The position numbers and the translations under genes were made by a program. Source: Sorex araneus (Eukaryota > Chordata > Mammalia > Eulipotyphla > Soricidae). From it: 64,000 bases of DNA. Below are positions 43,182 through 55,163 of this stretch, one piece after another (the stretch's first letter is position 1; each line of letters starts with the position of its first letter). Under the pieces are notes generated by a model. It had not been told where the DNA came from. It did no database searches and saw only the letters and a program-made list of their open reading frames with translations. The DNA lies in the NCBI RefSeq assembly GCF_027595985.1, contig NC_073307.1:49268509-49332508 (forward strand). Direction: 5' to 3'.

Positions 43182-44309
43182 ATTCTGGCTCTTTCTGGAA
43201 CCATCTTGGTATATTGAGGCTGGAGAAATAAAGTCACTTGACTGTTTCATGGAATGGCCAAGTCTTTTCCCAAAAAGGGCATTGATGTGACACGGCTGAG
43301 TAGCCCCCATACATAGGATCTTGCCCACTCCTGACTCTGTCCCTCTTAAGCCCTGCTCCAACTCTGGCCACAGCAGATGTGCCCTGGACTTGATCAGACG
43401 ACCCCATTTCTTTCCACCTTGAACTTGGCAGCTGGACGGTATCCCCTCATACACTGCCTTTGGCGCTCGGGCTTGCAGAAGGAATGTGGAGAATTTCCCC
43501 TTTCATCATGTCGAATCATCTGGCTGGGGCTGGCCCTTCCCCAGTGGACACAGCTGGAACTGGGTGAGGCCTCGGCAGATGCCGGAGCTGGACTCTAAGC
43601 CGGCCCTGGACTTGAAGCCGGTTGACGAGTGGACTCACCACTGCCCAAGGGGGCAGGGGTGGGGAGGACGTGTCTCTGTGGACCTGGCCTGGCTAGGAGG
43701 TCTCCATCCACTCTTCTGACATCAGCATTTATGCTAAGACGATGACCTGTGGCCCTGTCGCCCCTCCCCAGCAACCCACACGCTCGGGGAAACCTGTCAG
43801 AAAGTCAGCTCTGTGGGGATGGGGGCTGGGTGGGGTCTGGAGTTCCTACACTTTCTCAAGTCCACTGAGAAGATGAAATTTCAAAATGTTAAACTAAGCA
43901 GAGGCCCTTGCAAGGGCTCCGCTAGGATCCCGCGGACCGTTGCTTCCATCTCTGCAGAGCAGCACAAACGCACACTGGGTGCTCTTGGGGAGAACTTCAG
44001 GTTGGGGTGTGGGTTGGTCTGGGGCAAACCTGCCAGCTCCCCGCCAGGAAAACCCTGCTGGATGGGAGAGGCTGGGTCTGGGGACCATCATCGGAGGAGG
44101 CCAACATGGGGAGCAATTCCCAGTCAGCAGTCAAGGTCCAGGCGAAATGCCAATGGCAGAGTTGCAGCTGGAATCATGGAGGCTGCCAAGAGCCAGGAAA
44201 CCCCAGGACAAGACAGGCAGGAAGTGGCTAGGGAAAGGGGAAACTCGGGCTGATGGCACTGGGCCGCTCTGAGTAGCTTCTGGGAGCTGCTGGGTGCTGC
44301 TATCCTCCC
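43182..44309. other. Intergenic unique sequence
   Basis: Moderately GC-rich. No gene or repeat recognised. Confidence 0.4.
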
Positions 44310-44684
44310 TCTCCCTCCCTCCCTCCCTCCCTCCCTTCCCTCCTTCTATTCCTCCTTCTCTCCCTCCCTCCCTCCCTCCCTCCCTCCCTCCCTCCCTCCC
44401 TCCCTCCCTCCCTCCCTCCCTCCCTTCCTTCCTCCCTTCCTCCCTCCCTTCCTTCCTTCCTTCCTTCCTTCCTTCCTTCCTTCCTTCCTTCCTTCCTTCC
44501 TTCCTTCCTTCCTTCCTTCCTTCCTTCCTTCCTCCCTCCCTTCCTCCCTCCCTCCCTCCCTCCCTTCCTTCCTTCCTTCCTTCCTTCCTTCCTTCCTTCC
44601 TTCCTTCCTTCCTTCCTTCCTTCCTTCCTTCCTTCCTTCCTTCCTTCCTTCCTTCCTTCCTTCCTTTCTTCCTTCCCCCATTTT
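44310..44684. repeat. Polypyrimidine satellite (CCCT)n(CCTT)n
   Basis: About 375 bp of CCCT and CCTT tetranucleotides in alternating blocks. Repeat-encoded frames (SLPSFLP type) are not genes. Confidence 0.97.
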
Positions 44685-44951
44685 CCCCCATCTCCTGAAG
44701 AATAACTTTCTTATTTTAGGATAATTAGCAACACTTTTCTCTAATAATCATTCCACAACAGCTTGCAGGTGGAGGTCTCCTGGTGCTTTCCAAGGAGCTG
44801 ATTTTAGTCTTCATCAACTCAACTGCAAGGTTCATCTCTGTCCCAGTTTCACACAGGAGAGAAGTTTCCTTGCAAGAACTTTGTGTTTCTACCACTTTCC
44901 TTTAGCAGAGTAAAATCATGTCCTAGACCAGGTCAACTGTAATTATTTACA

Positions 44952-45062
44952 GCTGGAAACAGTACTAAAGGGAAGAAAGGCACTTGCCTTGCAAGTAGAT
45001 GACCTGAATTTGATCTCAAATTGTCCCTTCAGCATCTCTAGGAGTGATCCCAGAGCAGAGAG
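44952..45062 (+). repeat. Degenerate SINE
   Basis: 'aaaggcacttgccttgcaag', 'gacctgaatttgatctc', 'ctctaggagtgatcccagagc'. Confidence 0.6.
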
Positions 45063-45317
45063 CAGGGATTTCCATCTCCTGCACGGGGCATCTGGGAGCA
45101 TGGAGAATGATCGGGTGGGTGAGAAAAAGTGTTTGGAGTTAGACCCGGGTGGGGGGAGGTGGGCAGCGGCGGGAAGGGCTCAATGAATACAGACTGGCTC
45201 TGTTCTGTGTGTTATTTACCCAGCTGCCCTATTGCTATTCCAATAATTGAAGGCAATTCCTTAGAGGGGAACTTGACTGATATCAATCAATAAGCAAAAA
45301 GCAGGACAGAGGGGAGG

Positions 45318-45353
<36 letters not shown>

Positions 45354-46033
45354 CTGCGTGAGGGTCCAGGTTGGCCTTCTCAGCATGCGGGCTGAAGCTT
45401 CTTTAATCCTTTCTGCCCCAGGCACATCCTGAGACTGTATCTCATCAAACACGGGAATGCCCAAGGCCAGGAGGCCCCCAGTAATGGCTGTGGACCTGCT
45501 AAGAACCTACCTCCTAGGGGCCCTAGCGTAGAACTACCGCAGAAGCCTGCCAGCTTCCCTCCCCCAGCCCCGCCCCCCATGACCTTGGAGATCTTCAGGG
45601 AGATGCAGGTGCATTCGGGCTTGGATTTCTTCTGTGTCCTTTGCTGAGCCCCAAAGGTTCTGAGCAGTAAGTTGAGCACCCCCTCCTCTGCAGGGCTACG
45701 TGTTTGCCTCCACCCAGTGTCCCTCTGCCACCCACATGCTCCTCTGGCCTTGCTCCCCAGGCAGCCGTGAGAGGGGTGCCCTGCACACCCTTGGAGAGGT
45801 GTGTTTTTACATATTTTGCATTGCCAGGACGGAACGGATTGCACTGCGTGTGCACGCACCTATGTGCATGCACTATACGTGCATCACACACTGTACGTGT
45901 ATGCATCTGGTTATGCATGGAAATACACAGTCCCTGAGAACAAACTAGGGATACCATAGATGTGCACACGCAGACACACATGGGCCTGTGCATATATGCA
46001 TCACCATTCATTATTTCATTTTCTTTTTCCTGG
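45063..46033. other. Intergenic unique sequence with simple repeats
   Basis: Contains a GA tract at 45319-45352 and an alternating purine-pyrimidine stretch at 45840-46005 ('gcgtgtgcacgcac', 'gtgcatgcac'). No gene recognised. Confidence 0.45.
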
Positions 46034-46183
46034 GGGAGGTGTAAGCCACACTTGCCCATCGGTGCTCAGGGATTACTCCTGTGCTTGGGAATCCCTCCTA
46101 GCAGGGCTCAGGGTCCAGAGGATCAATAGGGTCGGCCACATGCAGGGCAGACACCTCCCAGCTGTAATATGGCTCTGGCCCCC
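46034..46183 (-). repeat. Diverged SOR-type SINE
   Basis: 'gtaagccacacttgcccatc', 'caatagggtcggccacatgc', 'tatggctctggcccc'. Confidence 0.7.
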
Positions 46184-46207
46184 ACATCATCATTTAAAAC
46201 AAACCAG

Positions 46208-46469
46208 TCAGAGAGATTATTTATTTATTTAAAAATGTAACTTTAACTTTATTATTTTGCGAGGGGGGGGCGCGGCACACCTGGCTGTGGTCAGGGCTTC
46301 CTCGTGTCTCTGAGCTCCGGAATCACTCCTGGAAGGGCTTCGGGGACTATAGAGGATGCCGGGACTTGAACCCAGGTTGGCCGCATGCCAGACAAATGCC
46401 CGCCCCACTGGACTATGGCTCAGGCCTCTAAGAATCATTATTTATAATAGAATGATTTAATAATGTTTG
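46208..46469 (-). repeat. SINE-containing insertion with 18-bp flanking repeats
   Basis: A SOR-type SINE (46254-46428, 'ccgggacttgaacccaggtt') plus AT-rich extensions on both sides. Direct repeats of 18 bp with one mismatch flank it (46190-46207 and 46470-46487, 'tcatttaaaayaaaccag'). Confidence 0.7.
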
Positions 46470-46487
46470 TCATTTAAAATAAACCAG

Positions 46488-47680
46488 CCATTGTACAGCT
46501 ATCTTCCTGGCCCCCTCCTGACAGCTCTCTGGCCTTTGGCACCTGGACACCTTTTAGATTTGTGTCTCGGGACCCCCCACCAGCCTGGATCATTCTATTT
46601 ATAGCTTGCAGAGCGGTTGGCAGGTTTACAGGAGAGTGCTAGGGAGCTGGATGCCTGTGGCTTGTCTGTGCTGATGGAGACGAATGACCGACCCTTTCCT
46701 CTTGGAACAGAGGGTGCCAGGGGCCTGTGCTGAACAGTGGTATTGGGCTTGTGACGTGGGGAGCAGGACAGGCGAGGGGGCCTGAGCTGGCCCTAGAACC
46801 AGCCTATTTTCTCTCTTCTTTGACTCTCGAGCAAAAAAATGAAAACTCGTGGTTAGAGCTGCCAGTTGCCGTAGTGAAAATCCATGTTTTAAAACAAACA
46901 GAAAATGGGCTGTGAGGGATGACGCTGAGGTGGGGTTTGGGGTGAGGGGGAGAGCTGGGGAGAAGGCCCAGTGGGGTGGAGCCCAGGCTTGGCATATGCA
47001 TGGAGCCTGGGATGTTGTTCCTGGCATCGTGTGCACCTGGGGTAACCCTGGGAAGATTCTCCTCCCTGAAAATGTCAAACGATTCAGGATCTGCATTCAG
47101 AATGCCAAGTTCTGGTGGTGATGGAGGGGATATGCGTTTATCTTCTATTATGGAGCCTTTCTGAGGTGAACAAGATCACAGTCTGTTACTCACTTTATAG
47201 TGCTCCAACCCACTGGCTGGTAGAAGCCCCTAACCGTGAGTGTCGCTATGAACCAATACAAAACCCATGCCTTTTCTGGCTTGTCTCTCAGAAAGCAGAG
47301 TCAGAGTTTTCAGTCAGGCTTCAGTCTCCAGGCGGGTGGGGGTCGTGTACAACAAGAGTGGGTGGGTGAGCGGTAGAGTAAAGGCCTCTGCCTCCTTTGG
47401 CCCGGGTTATTTCGTGGGCCACGGGAGACGTGGAGGAAACGGGCAGAGCCCGTTTTCCTGGCTCACTGCTCTGCAGAGGCTGTTCTGCAGGGGGAAAGAC
47501 TAAAATTGAAGGGAGTTGACTCATGTCCATGCATCTGTGAGACTGGGTTTGCCTCTTCATCGTCTGCTTGTTAACTGGAGCTCAGGCCCAGGTCCTCAGG
47601 TCTGTGGAGGTGGATGGAGTTCTAGCCCGGGGTTTCCCAACACTCCAGCTGGCAGATGGCAGGTCGGGGACTTCTAAGCC
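46488..47680. other. Intergenic unique sequence
   Basis: No gene or repeat recognised. Confidence 0.4.
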
Positions 47681-47689
47681 TTTAAAATA

Positions 47690-47985
47690 CTACAATCTCC
47701 ACTCTCCATCCATTGGCTTATACCTGTTCACGATTCATTCATCACCTAAGTATCTATCCATCATCTATTAATCACCTAAGTGTTCATCCATCATGTATCA
47801 TATAAACCACCCACCTATCCATCCACTCATCTACTTATCATATCTACCAGTCCACCTAGCTCCCCCCTATTTATGAACCTACCCTCTATCCAGCATCTAT
47901 CATATTTATCAATCATGCAATTATCGTGTCTATCAACCCACCTATCACCATCCAACCATCCATCAACCTATCATCTCTATTCCAT
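47690..47985. repeat. Degenerate (CCAT/CTAT)n tetranucleotide region
   Basis: About 300 bp of diverged 'atccatc', 'atctatc' and 'cacctat' units, an old decayed microsatellite. Confidence 0.8.
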
Positions 47986-49433
47986 CTTTCCAACAATAGT
48001 AGTTTTCCTGGAGAACTAACTTAAAATGACTCATTCAAACCACAAAGTTTCCCCTTTTTGCATAACCAGGTGATTTTTTTTAAAGTACATTCACAGTCTT
48101 CCTTGAGATTTTTAAGAGGGACCTCGAGGTTCCATTTGATTCTGGACAACCTCAAGAGGCCACACATGTTGCTATGTGCTCTGTCTCCATTCCAGGACCC
48201 ACGAGAACACGTTTCAGATGTGGGCACGGGTCCATGTCCTTCCCACTGACATAATTCTGCACTGGTGGAAAAGCCCTGACTTTCCACTGCCTTGGTACTG
48301 GTCTGCAGAACTTCCCTGCTAGTTCAGGAAAACGTTATAACTACTCAGCGGATAGTGGATCTCGCCTGCAGGTGGGCGGATGCAAAGGACTGAAAAATTC
48401 TATCCTGGAGAGCAGGTGCTTCACCATTTTCCTCCTGATCTCTTTCTCTCACACATGTTCTTTTCTCCTGGAAGGTCTCAGTGGCTTAGTGTGGCTCGTG
48501 AGCGTCCCAGCAAAGAAGGTGTGTTGGCCTTGGAAGCTATTCAATCATTGCTCACCTCCACCATTACCCAGGCTCTCAACTCAGCTCTCCTCCTTTTCCT
48601 GTGGCTTCTCAGACCTGAGTTGTTGGGGTACCTGGGGGAGAGGCAAGATTGGGAGCTTTGGATCCCTGGCCTTCATGGCAGAGGCGGCTGTAGCTAGGGG
48701 AAGGGAGTCGCCAAATAGAAAATCATAATAGCGGCGGAGGGCTGGAAAACCTTTACAGAGATGTAGCAGTCAAACCACAGAGTTGTTAAACAACCAGAAC
48801 TATGTCTTAAATAATCAGCTCAGCTGGTCTCTATTTAACATAATAGCTGCCTATTAACCCTAAATTAGGCACAGAGTTAAAAGTCTCTAGAACACACACA
48901 TACACACACACACACATACACATGAAAAAAACAAACCCCAGATGACTGCCAAACCCAGACCGAGACCTCGGGTTGGAATGAGTTCTGATCCCATCTGCCT
49001 GGTCTCATGTGCACTGGTTTGGATACGTCAGGAGCGCCGGTGCACTGCCCTGCTGTCTGAGGAGTGACATTTCCCAGGCTTGGGGTGTGGTGGGGAATGG
49101 GCTTGGCAAGACTTTTTCAGTCTTGATTAGAGCACAGAAGAGGCTTCATTTCATAGATACCCCCAAATATGCTAGGAATACAGGAAGCCTTTCAAGAAGA
49201 ATTGCTTCGCCTCTAGCCTTGAAAGTGTCTAAATGATCATGTGCTTCCCACCTCCTCTTAGCTCACACTTCCCAGCCATACACAGCACCTCACCCTATGT
49301 TTGGAGCAAGGTAGGAGATGTGCAGCCCCACATACTTCTTCTAAACCATTTTTCTCCTACCACTATTGATTCATTCATGCATGCACCCACCCATTCAAGA
49401 TCTTAGCATACAACCTCCACCCACCCATCCATC
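47986..49433. other. Intergenic unique sequence
   Basis: Includes a short (CA)n at 48893-48921. No gene or SINE recognised. Confidence 0.4.
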
Positions 49434-49492
49434 ATCCATCCATCCATCCATCCATCCATCCATCCATCCATCCATCCATCCATCCATCCATA
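49434..49492. repeat. (CATC)n microsatellite
   Basis: About 14 CATC units. Confidence 0.97.
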
Positions 49493-49542
49493 GTAGGGCA
49501 AAGCAAATGTTCTGCTGTACTATCACTCCAATCTCTATATTT

Positions 49543-49697
49543 ATTTACTTTTTTTTGGGCCACACCCCATGATACTTCTAACTCTGCATTTGGGAATTAC
49601 TCCTGGCAGTGCTCGGGGGACCAAGTGGGATGCTGGGCACCAAACTTGGGTCAGCTGCATGCAAGGCAAATGCCTTACCTGATGTACCATATCTCTA
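49543..49697 (-). repeat. SOR-type SINE
   Basis: 'ttttttgggccacacccc', 'accaaacttgggtcagc', 'gtaccatatctctag'. Confidence 0.85.
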
Positions 49698-50251
49698 GTA
49701 TTTGTATTTATTTCTTGAATTAGGAACTTAGGTAGGTTATACATCCAGAACTCACCTTAAGAGTAGTAAAGAGGATGCTACAAATAATTTGCTAAAAAAA
49801 TAAAAAACTTGGATTGAATTGAATTAGAGACTTTTGAAGGAGATGTATTTTATTTCTTACATTTTAGGCAAAAGAGATAACAGCAAATAACACCAGAGGG
49901 CCAGCTAGGACAAAGCGTTGTTAATGCTATTCATAGTGGCCACCCACCCCATTCACGCAAATGCCAATTACACCACCCGCTACATCTTTATCTCTGCAGG
50001 GAGGCAAGGCAGCTCTCATCATCTTCCCTGGTAACTGTTGCTAGGAAGATGCTCTTTATGGAATTGACCATCCACAGACTTCAGATCACAGCCAGAGTGG
50101 GGGTGGGGCGAATCCCAGCTGTGGCCACGGAGATCAAATTTACCTGTGGTAAGTATTGGAGAAGCACAGCAGAAAATGCTCCAAACACACACAGGAGAAT
50201 CTGGCAGTATGAAAGCCGTAGGATCTGGAGTTTCATTTTTGTCTTCAGTTC
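49698..50251. other. Intergenic unique sequence
   Basis: Nothing recognised. Confidence 0.4.
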
Positions 50252-50442
50252 TGAGGGCTGGGGAGAGGCCCAAGTGCTACTGCAGTGGGGAGGCACTTGC
50301 CTTACATGTGGTCAATCTCACTTCAGTCCCTGGAACCTCATACCTGAGTTCCTCCGGAGTGATCCCTGAGCACAGAGGCAGGAGTAAGCCCTGAGTACCA
50401 CTGAGTGTGCCGCACAAATCTGAAGGCTGGGAAGAAAAATAA
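50252..50442 (+). repeat. Diverged SOR-type SINE
   Basis: 'gggctggggagaggcccaag', 'caatctcacttcagtccctgg', 'caggagtaagccctgagtac'. Confidence 0.75.
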
Positions 50443-50534
50443 AGAGTTCATCAGTATTCATATCATCCAGCACAGATCCAGCTGTAACTGACAGGGGAGC
50501 ATCAGAGGCTGGCCTGCTCGGCCCCTTCCACTAA

Positions 50535-51225
50535 TCATTATCATCATAATCATCATCATCATCATCCCATTGATCACTGAATTTCTTGAGTGGTCTCAGT
50601 AACGTCTCCATTTGTCCAAGCCCTGAGATTTTAGAAGCCTCTCTCTACTCGTCCTTCTAACAATGCCACATTGGAGGCTCTTTCAGGGTCAGGGGAATGA
50701 GACCCAGCTTGTTACTGGTTTTGGCATATTAATATACCTGGGGCTCTTGTGAGGCTCTCCCATGTGGGCAGGAAACTCCCAGTAGTTTGCCAGGTTCTCC
50801 CAGAGGGAGAAGTAGGCTATAAGATATCACGCGGCTGCTTTGAGCTTCCAGGAGCTTGCTTTTAAGTCTCTGGATGCTAGCCGTTGACAGGATTACATGG
50901 CACTGGGGGCAGTCCCTGGGTGTGACTATCTATCTACTGGGAAATGGGAAATCTGGACAGAGCAGGCCCAGTCCCAATCTGAGCAGCCTTGGAGGTCTCA
51001 GCCCTGGGTCCCACACACCTGAGGTGGCTCCTCTGCCGGTTCCTTCATGCATGAAGCTCGTCCGAACGTGTAGAGAGGGGCCTTGAGCATGGCTGTGGCT
51101 AGGCTCCAGAGGTCTTTGGCCGCCGGGAGCTCTGCTTGGGGTGGGGAGGGAAGTTGGAGCCTATTCCCTCTGAGGAGGCCCCGGGGAAGACAGCCAGGTG
51201 CGTGGGCAAGAGACTCTTTGCTAAA
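50535..51225 (-). mobile_element. RTE-tailed non-autonomous element with 5' inversion (twin priming)
   Basis: Positions 50535 to about 51012 are the minus-strand 3' part of the element also seen at 57546-58103. It has a (CAT)n terminus on the plus strand, 'agtaacgtctccatttgtcc', 'ggttttggcatattaatat', and 'ctgggtgtgactatct' matching 'agtcacacccac' there. Positions from about 51013 to 51225 are the 5' part in opposite orientation ('cggttccttcatgcatgaag', 'ccgggagctctgcttgg'). The two halves meet at a shared 'aggtgygtggg'. A perfect 11-bp duplication 'ccttccactaa' (50524-50534 and 51226-51236) encloses both, so this is one insertion. Confidence 0.82.
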
Positions 51226-51276
51226 CCTTCCACTAAACCTGAGTGTAATGAATGTGATCAGAGAGATAAGTTAGAA

Positions 51277-51475
51277 GGAGGCTGGAGAGATAGCACAATG
51301 GGTGGTGCATTTGCCTTGCATGCGGCCAACCCGGGTTCGAGTCCCAGCATCCCATATGGTCCCCTGAGCACCGCCAGGAGTCATTCCTGAGTGCATGAGC
51401 CAGAAGTAATCCCTGTGCATCACCAGGTGTGACCCAAAAAGCAAAAAAAAAAAAAAAAAAAAAAAGCAAAAACCC
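51277..51475 (+). repeat. SOR-type SINE, young copy
   Basis: 'ggaggctggagagatagcac', 'acccgggttcgagtccc', long A tail. 17-bp target duplication with one mismatch ('agagagataagttagaa' at 51260-51276; 51476-51492). Confidence 0.95.
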
Positions 51476-51604
51476 AGAGAGATAAGATAGAATGTGGTTC
51501 CAGTTGGTTCCAGGCTGGCTCAGCATGTCCTGTACAGTCCTTACACTGTGCCAGGTGCTTTATTCTCTAACCGGGATCAATTGATTTTGGTCTGACCATT
51601 CATC

Positions 51605-51704
51605 AACCCATCCATTCATCCATCTATCCACCCACCCACGAATCCATCCATCCATCCATCCATCCATCCATCCATCCATCCATCCATCCATCCATCCATC
51701 CAGT
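51605..51704. repeat. (CATC)n microsatellite
   Basis: Imperfect then perfect CATC units. Confidence 0.95.
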
Positions 51705-51730
51705 CATCTTATCTGCTCAACCATCAATCT

Positions 51731-51872
51731 GCCCTTCCTTCCTTCCTTCCTTCCTTCCTTCCTTCCTTCCTTCCTTCCTTCCTTCCTTCCTTCCTTCCTT
51801 CCTTCCTTCCTTCCTTCCTTCCTTCCTTCCTTCCTTCCTTCCTCCCTCCCTCCCTTCCTTCCTTCTTCCATC
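51731..51872. repeat. (CCTT)n microsatellite
   Basis: About 140 bp of CCTT with a short CCCT block at the right. Confidence 0.97.
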
Positions 51873-52059
51873 CTTCCCTTTCTATTTTGAGCCCTGCTGG
51901 TGGGGCTTGGGATCCCATATACAGTGTTTGTAATCAAACTAGGATCGCAGCCACATCCATATACTTGGGCTTAAGCTTTGTACTATTTCTCCAGTAGACA
52001 TTGTCAGTTTGCTCCTTTGGGTTATTGAGGGTAATTCCTGTGTGCACTAAACAGCTCTC

Positions 52060-52540
52060 ATGCTTCAGCCCTTTTGAACTAGCTTCCTGCATGCCCCCAT
52101 GTGTAATGTTCTTCTGTTTATATTATTCAACTGCATTGTTTCTAGATTTTGTCCCTGTTCAAACAATGCAGCAATATGGATCCTTACAGATATGTCCTGA
52201 ACTGGGGCCATAGCACAGCGGGTAGGGCGTTTGCCTTGCATGAGGTCGACCCGGGTTTGATTCCTCTGTCCCTCTCGGAGAGCCTGGCAAGCTACCAAGA
52301 GTATCCCGTCCACACGGCAGAGCCTGGCAAGCTACCTGTGGCATATTCAATATGCCAAAAACAGTAATAACAAATCTCACAATGGAGATGTTACTGGTGC
52401 CCACTTGAGCAAATCGATGAACAACGGGACAACAGTGATACAGTGCTGCAGATATGTCAAAAGATGGGCATTGCTCATTTCTGTAGAAAGCGTTCCTAGA
52501 AGTGAGACTGCTGAGCAAGGGAACCCTGGGACTGGAATGC
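52060..52540 (-). mobile_element. Old LINE-1 fragment split by a chimeric SINE
   Basis: The plus strand reads 'caaacaatgcagcaatatgg', then 'gcgttcctagaagtgagact' and 'gctgagcaaggg'. This is the order of the reverse complement of the LINE-1 3' end (compare the generic 'aatgctgcaataaacat' and 'agtgggattgctgg'). Strongly diverged; interrupted at 52199-52448. Confidence 0.5.
52199..52448 (+). repeat. Chimeric SINE: tRNA head plus RTE-type 3' end
   Basis: 'ggggccatagcacagcgg' head, the two 'agcctggcaagctac' motifs, 'gcatattcaatatgcc', then 'caatggagatgttactgg' and 'acagtgatacagtgctg'. 10-bp target duplication 'cagatatgtc' at 52189-52198 and 52449-52458. Confidence 0.9.
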
Positions 52541-52949
52541 AGGGGTTCCTAAGTCATCTGCTTTCTTAAGTTATCTGTGTTTCTAAGTCATCGTTTGGAA
52601 GTATGTTTATTTACTTGCTTGTGTTCCAGGACTAGAGTGCAATTCTATAAGATGTCCCGGCTTGATTGTGAAGAAAATGGTTCCTTCTTGACATTTCAAT
52701 TTGCCTTTAAAAATTATTAGACACACAATAGCTGGTTTTAAATGCTTGGAAGCCACACGCTTCTCTTGTAATTGGTTTCTCTGAGCATTTTGTCTCGTTT
52801 TCTGGAGGATGATTTTTAGTTCTTTATTCAACCATGCCCTGGACAAGTGGCTGAAAAGTTATTTCAAGGCTGAATCATTTTTTCAGGGGAACCATTCAGC
52901 CATGGTCCCCATAGGAGGAAAATCCATTTGCCTTCCTCTGCTTTGTTGC
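52541..52949. other. Intergenic unique sequence
   Basis: Nothing recognised. Confidence 0.4.
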
Positions 52950-52962
52950 TCAGGGTATGATT

Positions 52963-53167
52963 AAATTAAATTAAATTAAATTAATTAATAATCATTATTA
53001 TTTGGTTTTTGAGCCACACTCGGAGATACTCAGAGGTTATTCCTGGCTTTGCACTCAGCACTTACTCCTGGTGGCACTTGGGGAACCATATGGGATGCCA
53101 GGAATCGACCCCAGGTTGGCAGATTAGGAGACAAGTGCCCTGCCCACTGCACTAATGCTCTAGTCCA
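52963..53167 (-). repeat. SOR-type SINE with (AAATT)n tail
   Basis: Tail 'aaattaaattaaatta', 'gagccacactcggagatac', 'aatgctctagtcc'. 13-bp perfect duplication 'tcagggtatgatt' at 52950-52962 and 53168-53180. Confidence 0.93.
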
Positions 53168-53295
53168 TCAGGGTATGATTTTAAAGAAGTTGAGCAAAGA
53201 TGACTTGATTCTTCAGCCAAGGCAGCGTCTGCAAACATCATAAGCAGGTAGAAAGGTTTTGCTTGGTTTCAATATTGTCCTTTGAAGTGGTCCCT

Positions 53296-53477
53296 GGGAC
53301 TGGAGAGATAGTATAGTGAGGACACTTGCCTTGCATTCAGTCAACCTAGGTTTAGTACAACTGTCCTCCCCCTCCCCTCCCAGTCCTGCCAGAGGTAATT
53401 CCTGAGTGAAGAGCCAGGAGTAAGCTCTGAGCACTGCTAAGTATATCCCCCACTCCACCCCCAAATAAAAATAAAAC
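53296..53477 (+). repeat. SOR-type SINE
   Basis: 'gggactggagagatagtat', 'cctaggtttagtacaac', 'gcactgctaagtatatcc', A-rich tail. Confidence 0.8.
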
Positions 53478-55015
53478 TGGCCCTTGGAGCTGGAAAGAGG
53501 ACAAGAGGTAAGACTCTCACTTTATATGCAACTTCTTCCTTTCATGAAAGAGGGTACCCCTTCCATCAGGGCTCTGCTCTGTGGGTACCTCCTGTCCCCA
53601 CTCCCGTCTCCTGTCTCATCCCCCCACACCCATCCTCTGCTGCATGCCTTGCTCCAGTCTTGGGTGAGAGAAACAGGACAAGGCCAAGGCTCAAAGCCAG
53701 AGTCAGGGGTGTCCGGGGAAGCTGAAGCTCATTGCTAGGTACCCGGGGATTCTGAGCATGGCACAGTGGGGAGCACACTAGCATTGTTCTCTCAGAAGTC
53801 ACCCTAAGTTTAGCCCCTTCACAGTTGGCACCTGACTCTGAACTGGATTGGGGTTCTGATTCCCAGCCATCCCCGCTATGGGGCGGGGGTGGGCGTCCCC
53901 CGCATATTCCAGAAGTCTGTGGTTGGGGTTGGCCTGAAGAACTCCATGTTGCTTTCTGCCTCACGGGAGCCTTGCGGGTAGAGAGCGCTTTTCTGGAATT
54001 CTCTCAAGGCTTTTCGTTCTCATCTTTGGCCCCCACCTGAGCTCTCTGGCAGAGGGCAGATGGGGCTGCGGGGGAGGGCTGTGGTGGAGCCGGGCGGTGG
54101 GGGGGAGATCGTACCCCACCTCCCTTCTATAATCCCCTCTTTCCAGGGGCGAGGCAGGATTAGATCCAGATCCCAGAGACCTCTGACACCTTCAGCCGCC
54201 TGGTTTCCCCCGCAGGGCAGGAGTCTGGATAGGGGTCGGTGCCCTCTGCCCAAGACAGATCGTGACGGGTGTGGAGCTCGGGCACCAGAAGCACAAGCCA
54301 CAGATGGGTTCATTGCCTTCCCCTGCCCTGGGCCAGGGCCTTGCAGACAGCTCTCGGTCAGACGGGCACATACCTGTGGGCTGGAGCCTCTCTCTGGCCC
54401 GGCAGTGCTGTTTGCAGATGGACAACATACAAGAGAACAGGAAGGGGGAAATTCAACAGGCACCAGCCAGCTCCTGGGAGGTCGGTTACCACCTGGGAGA
54501 GAAATCTGGCCTGAGCAGGGCTCAGGGCTGCGCACGGAGGGTGCAGGCCTGGTTTGCTGAGGGAGCCCCAGCTGGGATGGAGGTCAGTGGCGGGTGCAGG
54601 GGGTCTCAGGGCTGAAAGGGAAGGAAGAGAGAGCTGCCCTGTGTCTGCCCTGGGACCTCCCAGGCATGTGCTTTGAGCTCTGGCCTTTCAGGAGCCCAGA
54701 CATCAGACCTGTGTATGGGCACACTGGTCACCTGGAAGGACATTGTGGGCCAGGAGTGACCCCAGGAAGAGATTCTTTCGTCCACCACATGAAGTTCAAA
54801 ACAATGTTCTTGACCTGTTGCTGCCAGGAGCTGCTTGTCTGGTGAGCTTTTGTAGCCCCTTCTGGCATCTGGGGAATGTCCACTGGGCAGGGATGGCCAC
54901 CTCCAGGGGCCATGCAGGGTTGGCTGAGAATTGCATGGAGCGGAGGTTGGGGGGGTTCCCAGATCTAAACACTGCTTGGGAACCCCTCCGTTGGCCCCTC
55001 TACTGTCAATCCCTT
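53478..55015. other. Intergenic unique sequence
   Basis: GC-rich from 53.8 to 54.6 kb with long overlapping frames on both strands and no recognisable family. A degraded SINE may lie at 53742-53825. Confidence 0.4.
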
Positions 55016-55163
55016 ATTTTATTTTATGTTTTTATTTTTGAGTCACACCCGGTGATGCTCAGGTTTACTCCTGGCTCTGTGCTCAGGAATAACTCATGGT
55101 GGTGCTTAAGGGACCATATGGGATGCTGGGGATCAAACTGGGGTCGGCTGTGTACATAGCATC
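55016..55163 (-). repeat. SOR-type SINE, head truncated
   Basis: 'tttttgagtcacacccggtg', 'ggggatcaaactggggtcgg', ending before the A box. Confidence 0.85.

Noticed and set aside
44131..44698. Long frames of SLPSFLP and EGRKEGRK repeats
   Set aside because: Pure translation of the CCTT/CCCT satellite; the same artefact occurs at 51.7 and 59.7-60.1 kb.
49434..49492. Regular CATC repeats considered as a CRISPR-like array
   Set aside because: Uniform tetranucleotide without spacers; a eukaryotic microsatellite.
54060..54560. 166-codon plus-strand frame in a GC-rich intergenic stretch
   Set aside because: An overlapping minus-strand frame of 171 codons, no family similarity and no splice or promoter evidence.
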